In this document: positions 9,771-21,543 of the stretch, piece after piece | Layout: each line of letters starts with the position of its first letter | Numbering within the stretch: the stretch's first letter is position 1 | Source of the DNA: Fonsecaea monophora | Lineage: Eukaryota; Ascomycota; Eurotiomycetes; Chaetothyriales; Herpotrichiellaceae | Direction of reading: 5' to 3' | Length of the DNA: 64,000 bases | NCBI RefSeq assembly: GCF_001642475.1 | Contig: NW_019174016.1 | Coordinates: 62,001 to 126,000, forward strand | The notes under the pieces: model-generated | What the model was told of the DNA's origin: nothing | The model's database searches: none | What the model saw: the letters and a program-made list of their open reading frames with translations, nothing else | Made by a program: the position numbers and the translations under genes

Positions 9771-10659
9771 GATGAAGCTTCAGGTGGTAGAAGAGGTGGG
9801 TGCCAGAAAACTCCCGGGATGGCTGCTGCATAATATGATGGGATCGGAGCGAGTTGGAGTGTAAAACGAGGAAACAAGGGCCGCAATGGCGCCAGAACAA
9901 GTCTCTGTGGCGTTTTTCGAACAGTTTCAATGGCACTGTTTGATGGTGTTGGTTCTCTCTGAAGAGTATTCAAAATGGAGTCAGAGGCACCAAGGACCGA
10001 CCGAGTCAGGTGATTTGTGACATAACTGTGACGGACCTGTCCAAGGAGCGGGAAAGAAGGCCTTTGTTGAATTGTACGGCACAAAACGAAGTGCTTCTTT
10101 TCAGTTGCAGTCGACCGTCATGTTGCATAGAGCGATTCCTGTCTGTCCTTGACATGCAACTCTATGGTCTCTATATCAACTATCAACCAGTCTACCGATC
10201 AATTCCCCGAAAACAATAAATCAGTGAGTTCCAGGGCATAATTGTTTTGACTGCCAAGGTCTTATCGTCGGCGTCTCCCACATATCCATCGGTGGATTGT
10301 TCGGACACGCCACAGACCACTTACAGTAAGACTCCAAGCCGCTTTTAGAGTACTTTTGTCGGTGCAGAAGGTTTGATCCTATTAATTCGCATACCCACGC
10401 GAGCACGGCCGACGTCCGTCTTGAGTTGGGCAACTAGAGCCACATGCGCAGAGAGAGAGAGAGAGAGAGGGGTGGAAGCAATGGAAAAAGTGAATGCAAT
10501 TCGCATCCTCGCCAAACCAAGTTAGGTAAAGAACCAGTTCTTTGTACGAGCAAACTCAATGAATTTATCGCTTCTCTAGGTTTAAAGCGGTCTTCCTGTA
10601 TAGACTCCGACCACACGAGGCAAATGCGGAGGTGTCGGACCTCAAACAAATATAATCCA
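9771..10659. other. Spacer with a GA microsatellite
   Basis: No supported gene. (GA)n tract at 10450-10469. It includes the 3' flank of the nitroreductase gene (minus strand) and the upstream region of the ankyrin relict. Confidence 0.4.
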
Positions 10660-11510
10660 TTACTTGGCTCCGTGGACAAAGACCCGTTCTTCGAGCGGCT
10701 TAAATGTCTTCGGGTAAGGCTCGCCAGCTGGCTTGCCAAAGACCAGCTGTGCTTTTAAGCTCCAGTTGTTGGGCACGTTCCATGTTGCCGCAATCTTTTC
10801 GTCGATCAAGGGGTTATAATGTTGTAGGTTTGCGCCAAAGCCTTCCTTCTCCAAAGCGGTCCACACTGTTTCCTCCTGTCAGCCCGAAGTACAAAAGTAG
10901 AGTGATTCACGAGACGCGAGGATGACTTACAAACAAATTGGTGCATGGCATTGGTGTGTTCACTCCATTGAGGGAATTTGTCTGCATAGAGAGGGAAAGC
11001 TTCCTGCAGCTTGGCGACATCCTTGGGCTCCTCGTAGAACAAGATGGTGCCATAGCCCGCCTTGAATCCCTCAAGTTTCTTCTCCGAAGCAGGCCACGCA
11101 TCGGCGGGAGCAACCGACTTGACGACGGGGATCACGATATCACCCCACAGTTTCTTGTGCTCCTCGTTCAGCAGGACAACCACGCGGGTTGACTGCGAGT
11201 TGAACGAGCTCGGCACATTTGTGATGGCTGTGTTGACAATCTCGTGGATCTTGGAGTCGGGAATCGGAGACTCACTCGTCAAAGCATAGTAAGACCGGCG
11301 AGATTTGACAGCTTCCAAAAACGATTCCGACGACATTTTGCTGATCGATGATGTGAATGGACGTGCTTGCGCCGTTGACTTTGCAAGATTTGTAGTAGTT
11401 GGAGTTTTGAGGGAGTGCGTGTGAAGTGGAAGAAAGACAGAGACAGATGGCGCGCGAAGTGGTCTGATGTTTAAATATCTGAGAGTCTGAGATGGCGCTG
11501 TGAGACGCAT
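10660..11510 (-). CDS. Nitroreductase family protein (Frm2/Hbn1-like), two exons, possible mitochondrial presequence
   Basis: Exons 11510-10931 and 10865-10660, intron 10866-10930 (GTAAGT...CAG); 261 residues from the upstream ATG. The core matches the fungal FMN-dependent nitroreductase-like family: FLEAVKSRRSYYALT and PIPDSKIHEIV at the N-terminus, VPSSFNSQSTRVVVL, and after the junction LWTALEKEGFGANLQHYNPL and VFGKPAGEPYPKTFK. Yeast homologues are oxidative-stress and lipid-signalling linked oxidoreductases. A second in-frame ATG at 11336 (MSSESFLEAV) gives a 203-residue protein of normal family length. The 58 residues before it are rich in Arg, Ser and Thr with almost no acids and end RPFTSSISK, like a mitochondrial targeting sequence. 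The ORF also extends 26 codons farther upstream. Confidence 0.87.
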
Positions 11511-12631
11511 GGTTCTTGCTCTGGTCCCTTTTCTCTTTCCGATCTTGAATGGGCGGTCCACAACAGTGAGCCAGCGCAGGGTGAACAAGAGGTGCTTAAA
11601 AGTGGAGGGTTCGAGGGAGGAACAGATTGGATCGGGTAATGCTTGGTGATGGGGTGATGGGAGGATTGGATGACCACTTCAGCTAGCTTGCTGATGGGAT
11701 GGGCTAGAAGCTGGTAGACAGCTGCTTCTTCGGTGGCTCCACACGCTCTGTAGCTACGTGAGCAGCATTGACAAGGCTGGAAGATATTCCGCGCTTTGTC
11801 AGTTTTGGTGATGATGATGCCGTAAGCAGTGAGGATTGCGTCAAGATGAATCGGTCTTGTGGCGCGACGATGGAGATCCTGCGAGTAGCGAGAGGCGGTG
11901 ATTCGTGGCGTCGTGGAAGATGGAAGAAATCGAGAGTTTCAATTGTGGTGGTGGTGGAGCTGGTGGCGGCTAACATCCACAGAACGTCCCGGCAGTTCAA
12001 CTTCCGCCGTTTGATCAACCACTACAAGGTACAAGTATTTTGTCTGCGAATTGGTCTGCGAACCTTTGTCCTGTCGGGTTATTTTCTTCGTTCTCGACAG
12101 GTTGCGGTGGGTGTGTCAGATACAGCTGACCTCCAGTTACCAAAGCCTCCTTTCTCCTTTTTCAGAGAAGGGTGAATAGCTCCATAATCATTGGGCACAT
12201 CCGAACCTTGTATCAACTCCCATACGTTATTGTATACTTGGAAGAGTGCCGTCTGCTCAGATGGAGCTGAGGAAATAGACAACAAGCTGAAGACTATATA
12301 GCTTCATCTCGGTGCCGCGTCCCGCCTATACCCAAAACATCGGGCAGAAAATTGGGGCGAAATTAATCCGATAATTTTCCCAGACAAGCCGACATCGACG
12401 ATCTACTACGATGCTCCTGAGCGTATGCGGCGAGACGGCATATCGGGAAATTCTCTGCTTAGTTTTGACTGTATATACTGTGGACGATGTCCCCCACAAT
12501 ACCGAGAGCCGGCAGTCCGTGTTCCCATTGTTGACATGTCCACCCCCATGGCTAACTGAAGACTCCCTATAAAGACAACGAACCCCATTTCACCCATAGC
12601 TCTGGTTTGCTCTGGCTGAATGAATCGCATG
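11511..12631. other. Spacer between nitroreductase and MFS exporter genes
   Basis: No gene I can defend. A 104-codon minus-strand frame at 11704-12018, starting MIKRRKLNCRDVLWML, has plausible codon choice but no domain, and an antisense frame overlaps it; I leave it unannotated. The region should contain the nitroreductase promoter and the 3' flank of the exporter. Confidence 0.35.
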
Positions 12632-14764
12632 CTATGCGCTTTTCTCTGGATCATGTCCGGGATTGCTGGTTGTCGTTCCCAGGCTGCCGTTCGTGCGAGT
12701 CCTCCTCGACCGCACCTCCAAGTCGTGGTGCGCACGGCTGCGCGTAGCATGCAAAGCGGCCATGTTGGCTTCCTGTTCTTCTTCTTCTTCACTACCACCC
12801 TCTTCGTCCACAGGCTTCCGGATCGCCATGGTAGGTGCAAATTTGGATCTTTGGCGGAGCTTTTTGCCAAAGAAGTAAAAGCACACAGGTATGGGGACGC
12901 AAAGAGCGGCAACACAGCCAAGAAGCGTGGCAGCCCATTCGATGCCGAGGTTATCAAACATTTGGCGCGCAAAAAGGGGGAATCCTGCCGCAAGACACGA
13001 TCGCAGGAAGGTATTTGCTGCAATGGCCGAAGCAGCGCTGGAGATTGTCAGTACATGCGTCACTAAAACGTCGTGGACGAGTTTCCGACTTACAACATGA
13101 GGTACGAGTCAATGATGTAGTTGAAACAACAGATGAAGATAGCCAACAGACCAAACCCGGTAAAGAGACCAGACAGAGTCGGAACGATCCAATGAATTGA
13201 TGCCTTGTATCCCGTCCAACCAAACCAGAAAAGACCAGCGGCAAACAGCACTCCCCCGACCATGACTGGTGGAAGACGCCATTCTGGGACTGGAATTCCG
13301 CCATTAGCCGCAAGCTTCTTGTTATAGGCCTTGGAATCCCAGATGATGTAGCCGGCGACGATGAAGATCCCAGCGACCATTCCAAAAAAGGGTAAGCCTG
13401 CAACACCAGGAGTGATATGGTGGACACCCTGGAAAACCAGAGGGTAGGCCGTCAGAAAGCAGTACAAGAGGCCATAAATGAATGACATGTAGCAGGTGAT
13501 GGCCAGAATGATGGGCTCGGAGACCAGGAGTCGAATTGGACGGGAAAAATTCTTAGTGATGAGCTCTTTGAAGTCCACCTCTACCTCCTCTTGCTTCGCG
13601 TGAATACCCCAATTCTTAGTTCGGCGGCGCAGTTCCGCGGCTTTGCTCACCAAGACCACAGGGGCGTAGGATTCCTGGACGAATAAAATGACCAGGCACA
13701 CAGCCGCAGAGCCCATTATGCCCGGAATGTACAGGTTCCAACGCCATCCTAGGTAAGATTTGTTGATAAAACCTCCAATGAACGGTCCGAGCATCGGGCC
13801 CATGAAAACCATTGAGGAGAAGATGACAATAGCTGTGCCTCTCTGTGTGTTGTCGAACATGTCGGCGAAGACGGCAGCCACGACAGCCAACGGACACGAA
13901 CCGAAAAACCCTGTGAAAAATCTGGTAATCATAACTGTCTGTAGATCCTTTGCTGTGGCACAGCCGAAGCAAAAGACCGAGAAGCCAAACATTCCAACGA
14001 TGATGGGCAGTTTTCGACCTGTTTGGACAGTGTCAGCATGTCGGCCTTCTCTCGGTTCTGACACCACTTGCCTCGCAATTCTGAGAAAGGAGCCCATATC
14101 AACGGGCCAAATGCGTACCCTAGGACGTACAGGGACGTGCTGAGTGTGGCCACTTCAGCACTGACTCCGAAATGAGCAGCCACACTGAAGGTCGAGGCGG
14201 AGAAAATAGAGGATGTGAAAGTACTGCACAAGCAGACATAAGCCAGGATTGCGCCCATGTACAACCTATGAGCGACGTCAGCATGAGCGACTTCTGTTCC
14301 GTCGTGCCGATCCGTACTCACTTTCGCCTGAAGGGCCAATTTTGAGGATGGAGAGGATCATCTTTGCCATCAAACTCCACAACGTACTCTTCCTGCGCTG
14401 GCAGATCGGGAGGATACGGTTTTCCACCACCAAATTCGGGTAGAGGTTTGGTGTCCGCCTTTGACTTTATACTTGCTCCCACGGTCTGAACTTGTTGCAA
14501 GCGGTGTGTTTCCATTCTGAGGTCCTCAATGGGATGGGTCCTCGTTCTCACGGCCCGTGTCGAAGGAACTGTTGCGCTTGAGGCTCCAGCAGTAGCTATT
14601 CTGCCCATATCGGGTGCAGAGGATGTGCTGGAGCCTGTAGAGCTCGAAATTCCAGATTGCTGAGATCTCTGGCTGCGCAATGACCGGCGCTCTTTACTTT
14701 CGTGAGACCATTGGCGCGTGGCCTGGAGCTCAGCCCGCTGCATATCCCGATCGACAATATCCAT
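12632..14764 (-). CDS. MFS drug/polyamine H+ antiporter (DHA1-type), four exons with a GC-AG intron
   Basis: Exons 14764-14322, 14265-14072, 14018-13094 and 13037-12632; introns of 56, 53 and 56 nt; 655 residues. A Ser-rich cytosolic N-terminus (about 125 residues) precedes DPLHPQNWPF, the entry motif of the DHA1 family. TM1-2 lie in exon 2 (LYVLGYAFGPLIWAPFSELR). Exon 3 holds GRKLPIIVG, RFFTGFFGSCPLAV, GPMLGPFIGGF and the central loop. The last exon continues DSYLM-FAASAIAANTFLRS, a hallmark of this family, and ends with an acidic/basic tail. The second intron begins GCAAGT instead of GT; the frame works only with that donor. Expected at the plasma membrane, exporting drugs or polyamines; the substrate cannot be read from sequence. 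Confidence 0.9.
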
Positions 14765-16126
14765 GTTGGCAGATGCGCAAACTGCTCTTCTTGTGTGTAT
14801 TCGTGTATTCGGATCGTAGGGAGCCTCTGATATATGGCGGACTCTTCTAATCTCGTATGGATACCTCGGTCTTAAAGGTAAAGCACACCTTCCGCACGAC
14901 TATGTCAAGGCACGGGTGGCGATGCAACTGTGGATAAGAATCAGCCGTGCATGTGAAATCGGCGCCGGCTCGCGATAGTGAAAGCACCGATAAGTCGGAT
15001 ATAAATGGGTATGAACGGGGTACGGGGGGCCGATATCCGGCAGGAGTTCAGAGAGGTGTCGAAGAGCAGAAAAGAGGGGATGGCAGCGCAGCGCGATGGG
15101 TAAATATTATTGATGGTTGTGGTGTGGTCGACGGTGAGGGCGTGGAAGCGAGAATATCTCGGTTTCAAGGCGATAAAGGATGCAATGGGTAGTCCATAGG
15201 CAGAGCGACCGATTCGCCAATGGTTACAAGCAAAAAGGATCGTATGTGCGAAGTGAGGGAAATCCAAATACTACAATGGCGATGATGGTGGTAGTGGTAG
15301 TGGTTGTGATTGTTACTGTGGAGAGGCGTGAGAGGGTAATGATGACACAGCTGCGGGCGACTTACACCAACTGGGGCTACGCCCACGAGCTATGACATGG
15401 CCGCATCCTCCCCGCGACAACCCTTTTCCTTTCCTCGAGGCCGCTACCGCAGCTTCTGCATTAGCTTCGAGGGCCCAAGCTTGTGCAAGCATATCCGGGC
15501 GAGTTGTCAACCACGAGTTGCGGCCGCAATATCACACCAAAGGAGCGAGACGGCCGATGGGAGGCCCAGCGCAGTCCGAAACCTCCATCCATGCCCAGGC
15601 GCTCCCAGGTTCCTCCCTGCGTTCCCAACGACTTGGCACCGCCCACACATTTAGCCGAATCATCGCACAAGAAACAATTGTTTACTCCGTCATCATGAAT
15701 TGGTTGGCTGGCTGATTAAGCACCTTTAATACTAGTCTTGACGCCAGTGCCGACTATCTCTGCCCTCCTTCATCGAAGACTTCAATCCTCCCGAGGCGCT
15801 GACACAGTAACATGTGGGACAACTACGGAAAACAGACTACCTTGAAATCTAAATTGTTCCTACAGATGGCCGTTACGCGGCCTCGATATTTGTCTCAAAA
15901 CTAACTCGCAACTTTGACATCGACAAAAAGTCTGTTGCCAGAGTGCGCTGGGAGGGCTCTGTTCTATGCAGGATGAGTGTCCCTGCATGATGGCAAGGAC
16001 GATGTCTTACAGGAGGCCTTATTTCTGTCATTCCAATGGGGTCAAGGGATAGAGATCGAAAGGAGCAGTGAAACTAAGTTGACATATTTCACAAATCCCA
16101 GTCAACAACTATCGCTACAGCATACC
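14765..16126. other. Intergenic region between the two MFS genes
   Basis: No supported gene in 1.36 kb. It covers the promoter of the exporter at 12.6-14.8 kb and the 3' flank of the next gene. A GTGGTAGTG-type low-complexity stretch lies at about 15286-15312. Overlapping ORFs at 15310-15715 on both strands have no recognisable domain. Confidence 0.4.
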
Positions 16127-18958
16127 TCACGACGTGACCCCATGTCCAGAAGTCAAGCGATTTTGCCGTCGAATTTCCGACCATCGAGTGTACTCACCTG
16201 CCTCCAGGACGTTGATCTTGCGGGTTAATCCACTCGGGGTACCCAAAATCACAGGTTCCCATTCTTCCTCCGCCTTTTCCATCCTCCGATCCTGAATACC
16301 TGGGATCATCTGGACATTTTTCCGTCTAAAGAGTACCACAGTGAGAAGAAGAGTTAAGATCATGAGTACACCTGCAACGATGCCGGCTGCCTGCATACCA
16401 CCATACCTTCGCTCCACTCGACCCCCAATGCCCGTGGCCACCGCGCCGAACACGAATTTCAGAAACTGGGTGACGGCTATGCCCGCACTAACTCGTGGAT
16501 AGCAGGAGAAATTTGTGCGCTGTTCTCCTCTTCGTCCTTTGACTGATCTCCGCACAGGGCGCCCAGTCATGCCTGGTTGCAAGTCTGATGTGTCGAAGGT
16601 CAACATTATTTGAGCATAACATTCTGCAATCGCCAAATTTGAGCCACATCCAACAAAAGCGGCGAACACGCATGGCACGACGACTGGAAAGGGGGGCTTT
16701 CTTGACGACAAGGCGTATCCGATTGCTACAAGCGGGAGAAAAACCGTGAAGGATATCCGCCGAACGGCATGCGACCGCCAGATCATGGCCCTCTGGAAGG
16801 TCATGCTGTCTGTACTGGGACGGTGGTACCGAGCACGACTCAGCCAAGATGCTTTCTGGAAAGGTATTGCCAAACCTGATCCAAATGCTAGAGAGAGAAC
16901 GCATAATCCAACTTTTTCTGGACGATAGCGATATTCAGTGGAAGCTAAGGCTCCGAGCAACTGTTGACATTAGTCAAGCCCCTCAAGCCCGGCAAACCAC
17001 GGTCAAGGACTCACCATTAAAACCAGAGTGAATTGTGCGTACACCCAAGCAGCATAAATGGACAGTACCAGCAAGCCTGGCTGCTTGGCCATCCGCCAAC
17101 TCAGCCGCAGAGCGGCCATGACTTCTTCACCCCACCAGTACGGCCCGTTCCCGGTGAGATGAAGTTTGATCTCGCCACGAGCGATCCTGCTGAAGCTTCT
17201 GCCCTCGCCAATGACTTCTGCGATTGTTCGCCGGAATGCCGATCGCCGTACTTCTGGCGCAATGAGATTGAGCAGAATAACTGCCAACAGCAGCAACGAC
17301 GAGATCCACATCCCCCAATCCACGGAAGTGTCGCTAATGATGAGTGCTCCAATGAGAAATCCAATGCTGATCGAGCCAACAGTGCACCATGACCAGATAG
17401 CTAGCCAGATTCCCATGCCACCTCCATGCCGGCGTACATCGTACGGATCAGGTATCTCATGTGAGTCACTGCTCTTTAGCGATGCGCCGAAGATATCCAA
17501 CAATGTGGCCAGGTTGTTGATGTCAGCGAAACCAAGAACAAAACCTGACAATCCACGAGAAAGCAGGAGAATAATACGATATCTCTTTAAATCAGGGGAT
17601 CTGAATGATGTGATCATGAGCCCCTGAGGTATCTGCAGACATAATGTCAAGGTGAGTGCTGCAAGGGTGTAAGGTTTCCGTCCGTGCAACAAGGGAAGGG
17701 GCCAGAATACCAAGGACGCAACGGCAAGTCCAAGATAGAGGAAGAGGTTCCCAAGAATGACATGACGATTGAAATCGACAACGACATACTGAATTGCCGG
17801 GACTTCTCCTGCATATATGCCGAGAAGTAAACCTAGACAGGCGACATTGATGCAGCTCACCACTGCTGCGAATCGTTTTCGAGACGGTGGCCAATTTCGA
17901 GCCACAGGTGCATGGTGACAAGTGGTGCGAACATCCAAATGTTCTGCTCGCTCTGGCAGGTCGATATGCTGTACACCATTGAGGTCAACCGTGTACGACG
18001 GATATGGCGATGGATGTTCCATATTGATGCTCACATGCCGGGATGGAATGCCAAACATCTCACTGAAATGCCTTTCGTGACCCAGTCGAGGGGCACCTAA
18101 CAATGGTTCCTGGTCTTCATCGAACTGGACAACCTGCTGCTCGGTGTTCAGCGTCAAGGTTGGCGCTGGCCTCGAGGCCGAAGATCTCCTTTCTGCGATA
18201 CCTCTGGAAGATGTGGTACGAGGGCCAATTTGCGGAGGGGATAGGAATCGAGCTGGTCCGTTCCTGGGCTCTGCAGCCAATGCTCTTGATCTTCTGTCCC
18301 TCGACAATTTCTTCTTCGTCTCCTCCAAAGACTCTGCGACAGGTTCCGGCAGGGGAATTTGTGGGTCATCGGTACTACGCGTCTTTCGGCGGCGAGGAGC
18401 AGAATCTCCCATTTTTCTCTCGTAACTGCTTGCACGCATTTCCGCAACAGATGTTCGCGACTTTAGAGAATGCCCGCCTTTTGGTAAGGATGCGATGTTG
18501 CATGTTCTTGAGGAGACTTCTTCCAGATATTTGCTGATCTTCTTTGCGAGACCTAGCGGCGGCCGATTCGGTGGGCTGGGCAGATTTCCGTTGTGTTGTT
18601 CGGGTACAAGACTGTCGTCTTGAACAGACCCGGCATTTTCGGCGAGTTTCACGGCTTCTTCAACCAGTTGCTCTAGTTCTCGAATGGTTTGAGCCATGGA
18701 TGCCGACAACTTTTTACCTGAATCATCGTCGCTAGTGTCGTCATTGCTCTCGTTGCGTAACCTCTTTCGAAGGTCGCCATGTTGTACAGGGTGACTTGCA
18801 GAATACTTGGTCGTTCGGCCTCGCTCTGCTTCCATTCGCCGAGACCTATAGGTTTCGGATCCGATCGGAGGGTTCAAGAGAAGTTCGACGTCGTACAATT
18901 TACGAGGTGGGATGATTAATGTAAGGACTGCCTGAGATAACTGATAGGGAGGATACAA
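16127..18958 (-). CDS. Large MFS transporter with a long cytosolic N-terminal extension
   Basis: Exons 18958-17015 and 16960-16127, intron 16961-17014 (54 nt, GTGAGT...CAG); 925 residues from the first ATG, or 884 from an in-frame ATG at 18835. The first 350 or so residues are hydrophilic, with SR/RR-rich segments and a possible short coiled coil (AQTIRELEQLVEEAVKLAEN). The membrane part starts at PPSRKRFAAVVSCINVACLG and includes LLHGRKPYTL (MFS loop 2-3 motif), LLLSRGLSGFVLGFADINN and, after the intron, FAAFVGCGSNLAIAECYAQI and DTSDLQPGMTGRP. This layout fits a Pezizomycotina-specific MFS clade of unknown substrate, often annotated as polyamine transporters. It is not closely similar to the exporter next to it. 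Confidence 0.87.
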
Positions 18959-19763
18959 GCTACCAAGGAAATTTCGGTGGAATTGGTGGATAATAGCATA
19001 TCTTAGCCGAGGAGTGCGTTATTAAGGACACTGCAAGGCTATCGATTGCGCAAGACGCAGCATTAATTCCCACAATCGTCGCTGCGATCTGGCAGGGTCG
19101 ATCACGAACACGCAGTTCATGGGTGCGCAGCCAAGCAGCTAACAATTAGTGTGAGGAAGCTAAGCTTCCACTGGGCGAAGCTTGGTTTGGGCTTGGCTTC
19201 GGTAAGACAGCAAAGACTGGAGGGCGTGGCGGGGTACCTGGAAGATTCGGAGCGAGCCGACGATTGATCCGTCAGGATTACATCTACTACTCTACTAGGT
19301 ATGTTGATGATGGTTCTGCAGATGGAAAAATCTATAAGTGATGGGTATTGTCTGGTCCGTATTCCGTAGGTACAGAGAGTTCATAAGGCATATAGGAAAG
19401 GAAATTGTCAGATGCACGAAGTGGCTCGTCCCCGAGATTCGTCCTTGTACCCCTCCTGTGCCTGGCCCCTCCATCGCTGGCTCTCTGCCACGGTTTGAGG
19501 AATCCAATGCGCCTGTCAGCGTCTTTTTCTGTGCCCACGCCACACGATCGTGTCATGTCCCCCCTTCATTAGCACTGACGGCACAGTCATCTCTTGTTTT
19601 CGTCTCACTCTTGACTGTCACCTTCTTTTCCTCTCATCACCCTCGACACCTTCCTCTCCTCCCTCTTTCCCTCTTCCTGACCTGCGTTTTGCCTTGAGAA
19701 CGTAGCTAACTAACTACAAACCTCTACCGATCACTATTCCAACCCAACGCACTCCACTGAGCA
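18959..19763. other. Divergent promoter region, MFS transporter / WW-domain gene
   Basis: No gene. The two flanking genes are transcribed away from each other. A CT-rich tract (about 19560-19685, sense strand of the WW gene) ending 80 bp before its ATG is the kind of pyrimidine tract common in fungal promoters and leaders. Confidence 0.5.
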
Positions 19764-20556
19764 ATGTCTTACTACAACGATCGACCCGACGGCTCCTACG
19801 GCCGGGACTCGTACAACCAACCTTCCTCTTACGGGGGTCCACCTCAAGTGCCTCATCCATGGGTTGCCGAATGGGACGACCGTGACGGCCGCTGGTTCTT
19901 CGTCAACCGCGAGACCGGAGAGCGGACTTTCCAACACCCACAGCAATCCTATGGAGGAGGCGGCTACGACGAGCGCGGCTACGGATCTGGTTACGGAGGA
20001 CAGGAGCAGGAGCCGGAGAAGAAATCTCACACTGGTCGAAATGTGGCGTTGGGCGCAGCTGCGGGACTTCTCGGTGGTGCTCTCTTGATGCACGAAGGAG
20101 AGAAAGTTGGTAAGTGTCACAATCGGGCTGTTGCCCGCTCGTCTACCACTGTCTGACGTGTCACAGAGGAGAAGTGGGACGACGCCAAGTATGATGTCGA
20201 GAATGACGTGCGTGATGGGGTGCAAGATGTCGAGGAATTTCCAGAGAATGCCGCCCGCTGGACGGGGGAAAAGGTTCAGGAAGTCGAGGATATCCCTCAA
20301 GATATTGAACGCAAGTGGGACAATGCGGTGCAGGATGTTGAGGATGTGCCCGATGATGTTGCCGGCTGGGCCGGTCGAAAGGTCGGGGATGTCGAGAGTA
20401 AGTTGGGAGTCGGATCTTTGTTTCTGGGATACTGCCGAGGTTCCATCCTCAGTACAGCCATGCGTTGCTAACGATAAGGCAGGATTTGGTGACAACGTGG
20501 ACAACGCCTACGACCAGGGCCGTGATGATGCCCGATACGACGACAACAATTACTAG
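19764..20556 (+). CDS. WW-domain protein with an amphipathic repeat tail, three exons
   Basis: Exons 19764-20109, 20167-20397 and 20483-20556 (introns 57 and 85 nt, both GTAAGT...CAG); 216 residues. A Tyr/Gly/Ser-rich start leads to a WW domain at residues 30-60 (PHPWVAEWDDRDGRWFFVNR, then TGERTFQHP). The second signature Trp is Phe56, a tolerated change in some WW domains but one that can weaken Pro-ligand binding. Then comes a hydrophobic GAAAGLLGGALLM segment (about residues 97-109). The tail is acidic and repeats a D(V/I)(E/Q)D(V/I)P...W unit several times (DVEEFPENAARW, EVEDIPQDIERKW, DVEDVPDDVAGW). Function unknown; I infer a membrane-associated scaffold. Confidence 0.85.
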
Positions 20557-21543
20557 GGTGCGTCGAGATCCTTGATGCTCCATTCTATGGGGTTCTCGGC
20601 GGCTTAGACAGCGTTCACGAAGTGGAGACAGCGTTGCAGTGGTTTATGTTTATGCTCTTCTCCGGGCATCATGGTAGTCCTGCTGAGCGATGGACTTCTC
20701 GTGGCATCATGTGGACAACTAATTGATCGCCGTGCCCAGACAATGCGATATCCACTGCCTTTTGCTGTTAGTCGGGCACTCCAGACCAAATGAGCTCGTC
20801 ACTTGAACAACCTTGAGTCTAGCGATCGATCCTCTTTCCAGCATTGGCGCATGTCCCTTTATGGGTGGTTTCCCCATTTTCTCTTTTGTCCCGGGGCCTT
20901 TGTGTGTTTCACCCGGGGGTGAGGAACAAGAGCGTCCCATTGTTACACCATCTCATGCGACGGTGTGGGAGGAGTGCCTTATAAGTCTGCATGCTGTCCT
21001 CAAGACGACTCGGTTTCAGCTGTCAAAACCTTCGTCCTTCATCACCCATTCTGAGCCTTGTATCTGCCTAGGCAGTAGAACAAGGCACTGACTGCACTAC
21101 ACTGCCTGTGACAAGTCTCCTTGTGACGCATCACCATGAAATTCACTCTTGTTCTTTGTTCATGTCACTGTTTCTCGGAAAGACAAAGCAACTAGGAACT
21201 AACTTGCTCTATCACCACTTTGGAGGCAAGGCTGTGTTGGGCCTGTCTTGCCAAAGGCCGCTGCCGTGTGAAGATGCCCTCACGCGCTGCCCTAGCTTGT
21301 GATGCCTCAGAGCGAGAGGGAGCCATTACTTACTCTCTCCTTCCCTCTCGCTTTGTCCTTGGTTTATCGTCTTTCAGAAATACCACCATTCAGAGAGAGA
21401 ACGAGTCTCACGCAACACTGAAGACAGGAAAGAACAACACCCACCCGTGGTCCTTATCCAAGTCGTGTGAGAAGAGAGAAACAACTTCACTCCCCCTTCG
21501 ATCTGCTCCTTTATCCTGTCCTGCCCCAAAAGCAAAGGAAGAC
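20557..21543. other. Spacer and 5' leader of the acidic-protein gene
   Basis: No gene. The reading frame of the downstream gene stays open back to 21220, but the composition upstream of the ATG at 21544 is not protein-like, so I treat it as leader. Confidence 0.4.

Noticed and set aside
11704..12018. 104-codon minus-strand ORF with plausible codon use
   Set aside because: No domain, an antisense ORF of similar length, and no transcript evidence available here.
12632..18958. Tandem duplication of MFS genes
   Set aside because: The two neighbours differ in intron positions, length and motif content; they are separate MFS clades, not copies.
21220..21543. In-frame 108-codon extension of the acidic protein
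   Set aside because: Composition differs from the rest and resembles leader sequence; the ATG at 21544 is followed by a normal N-terminus.
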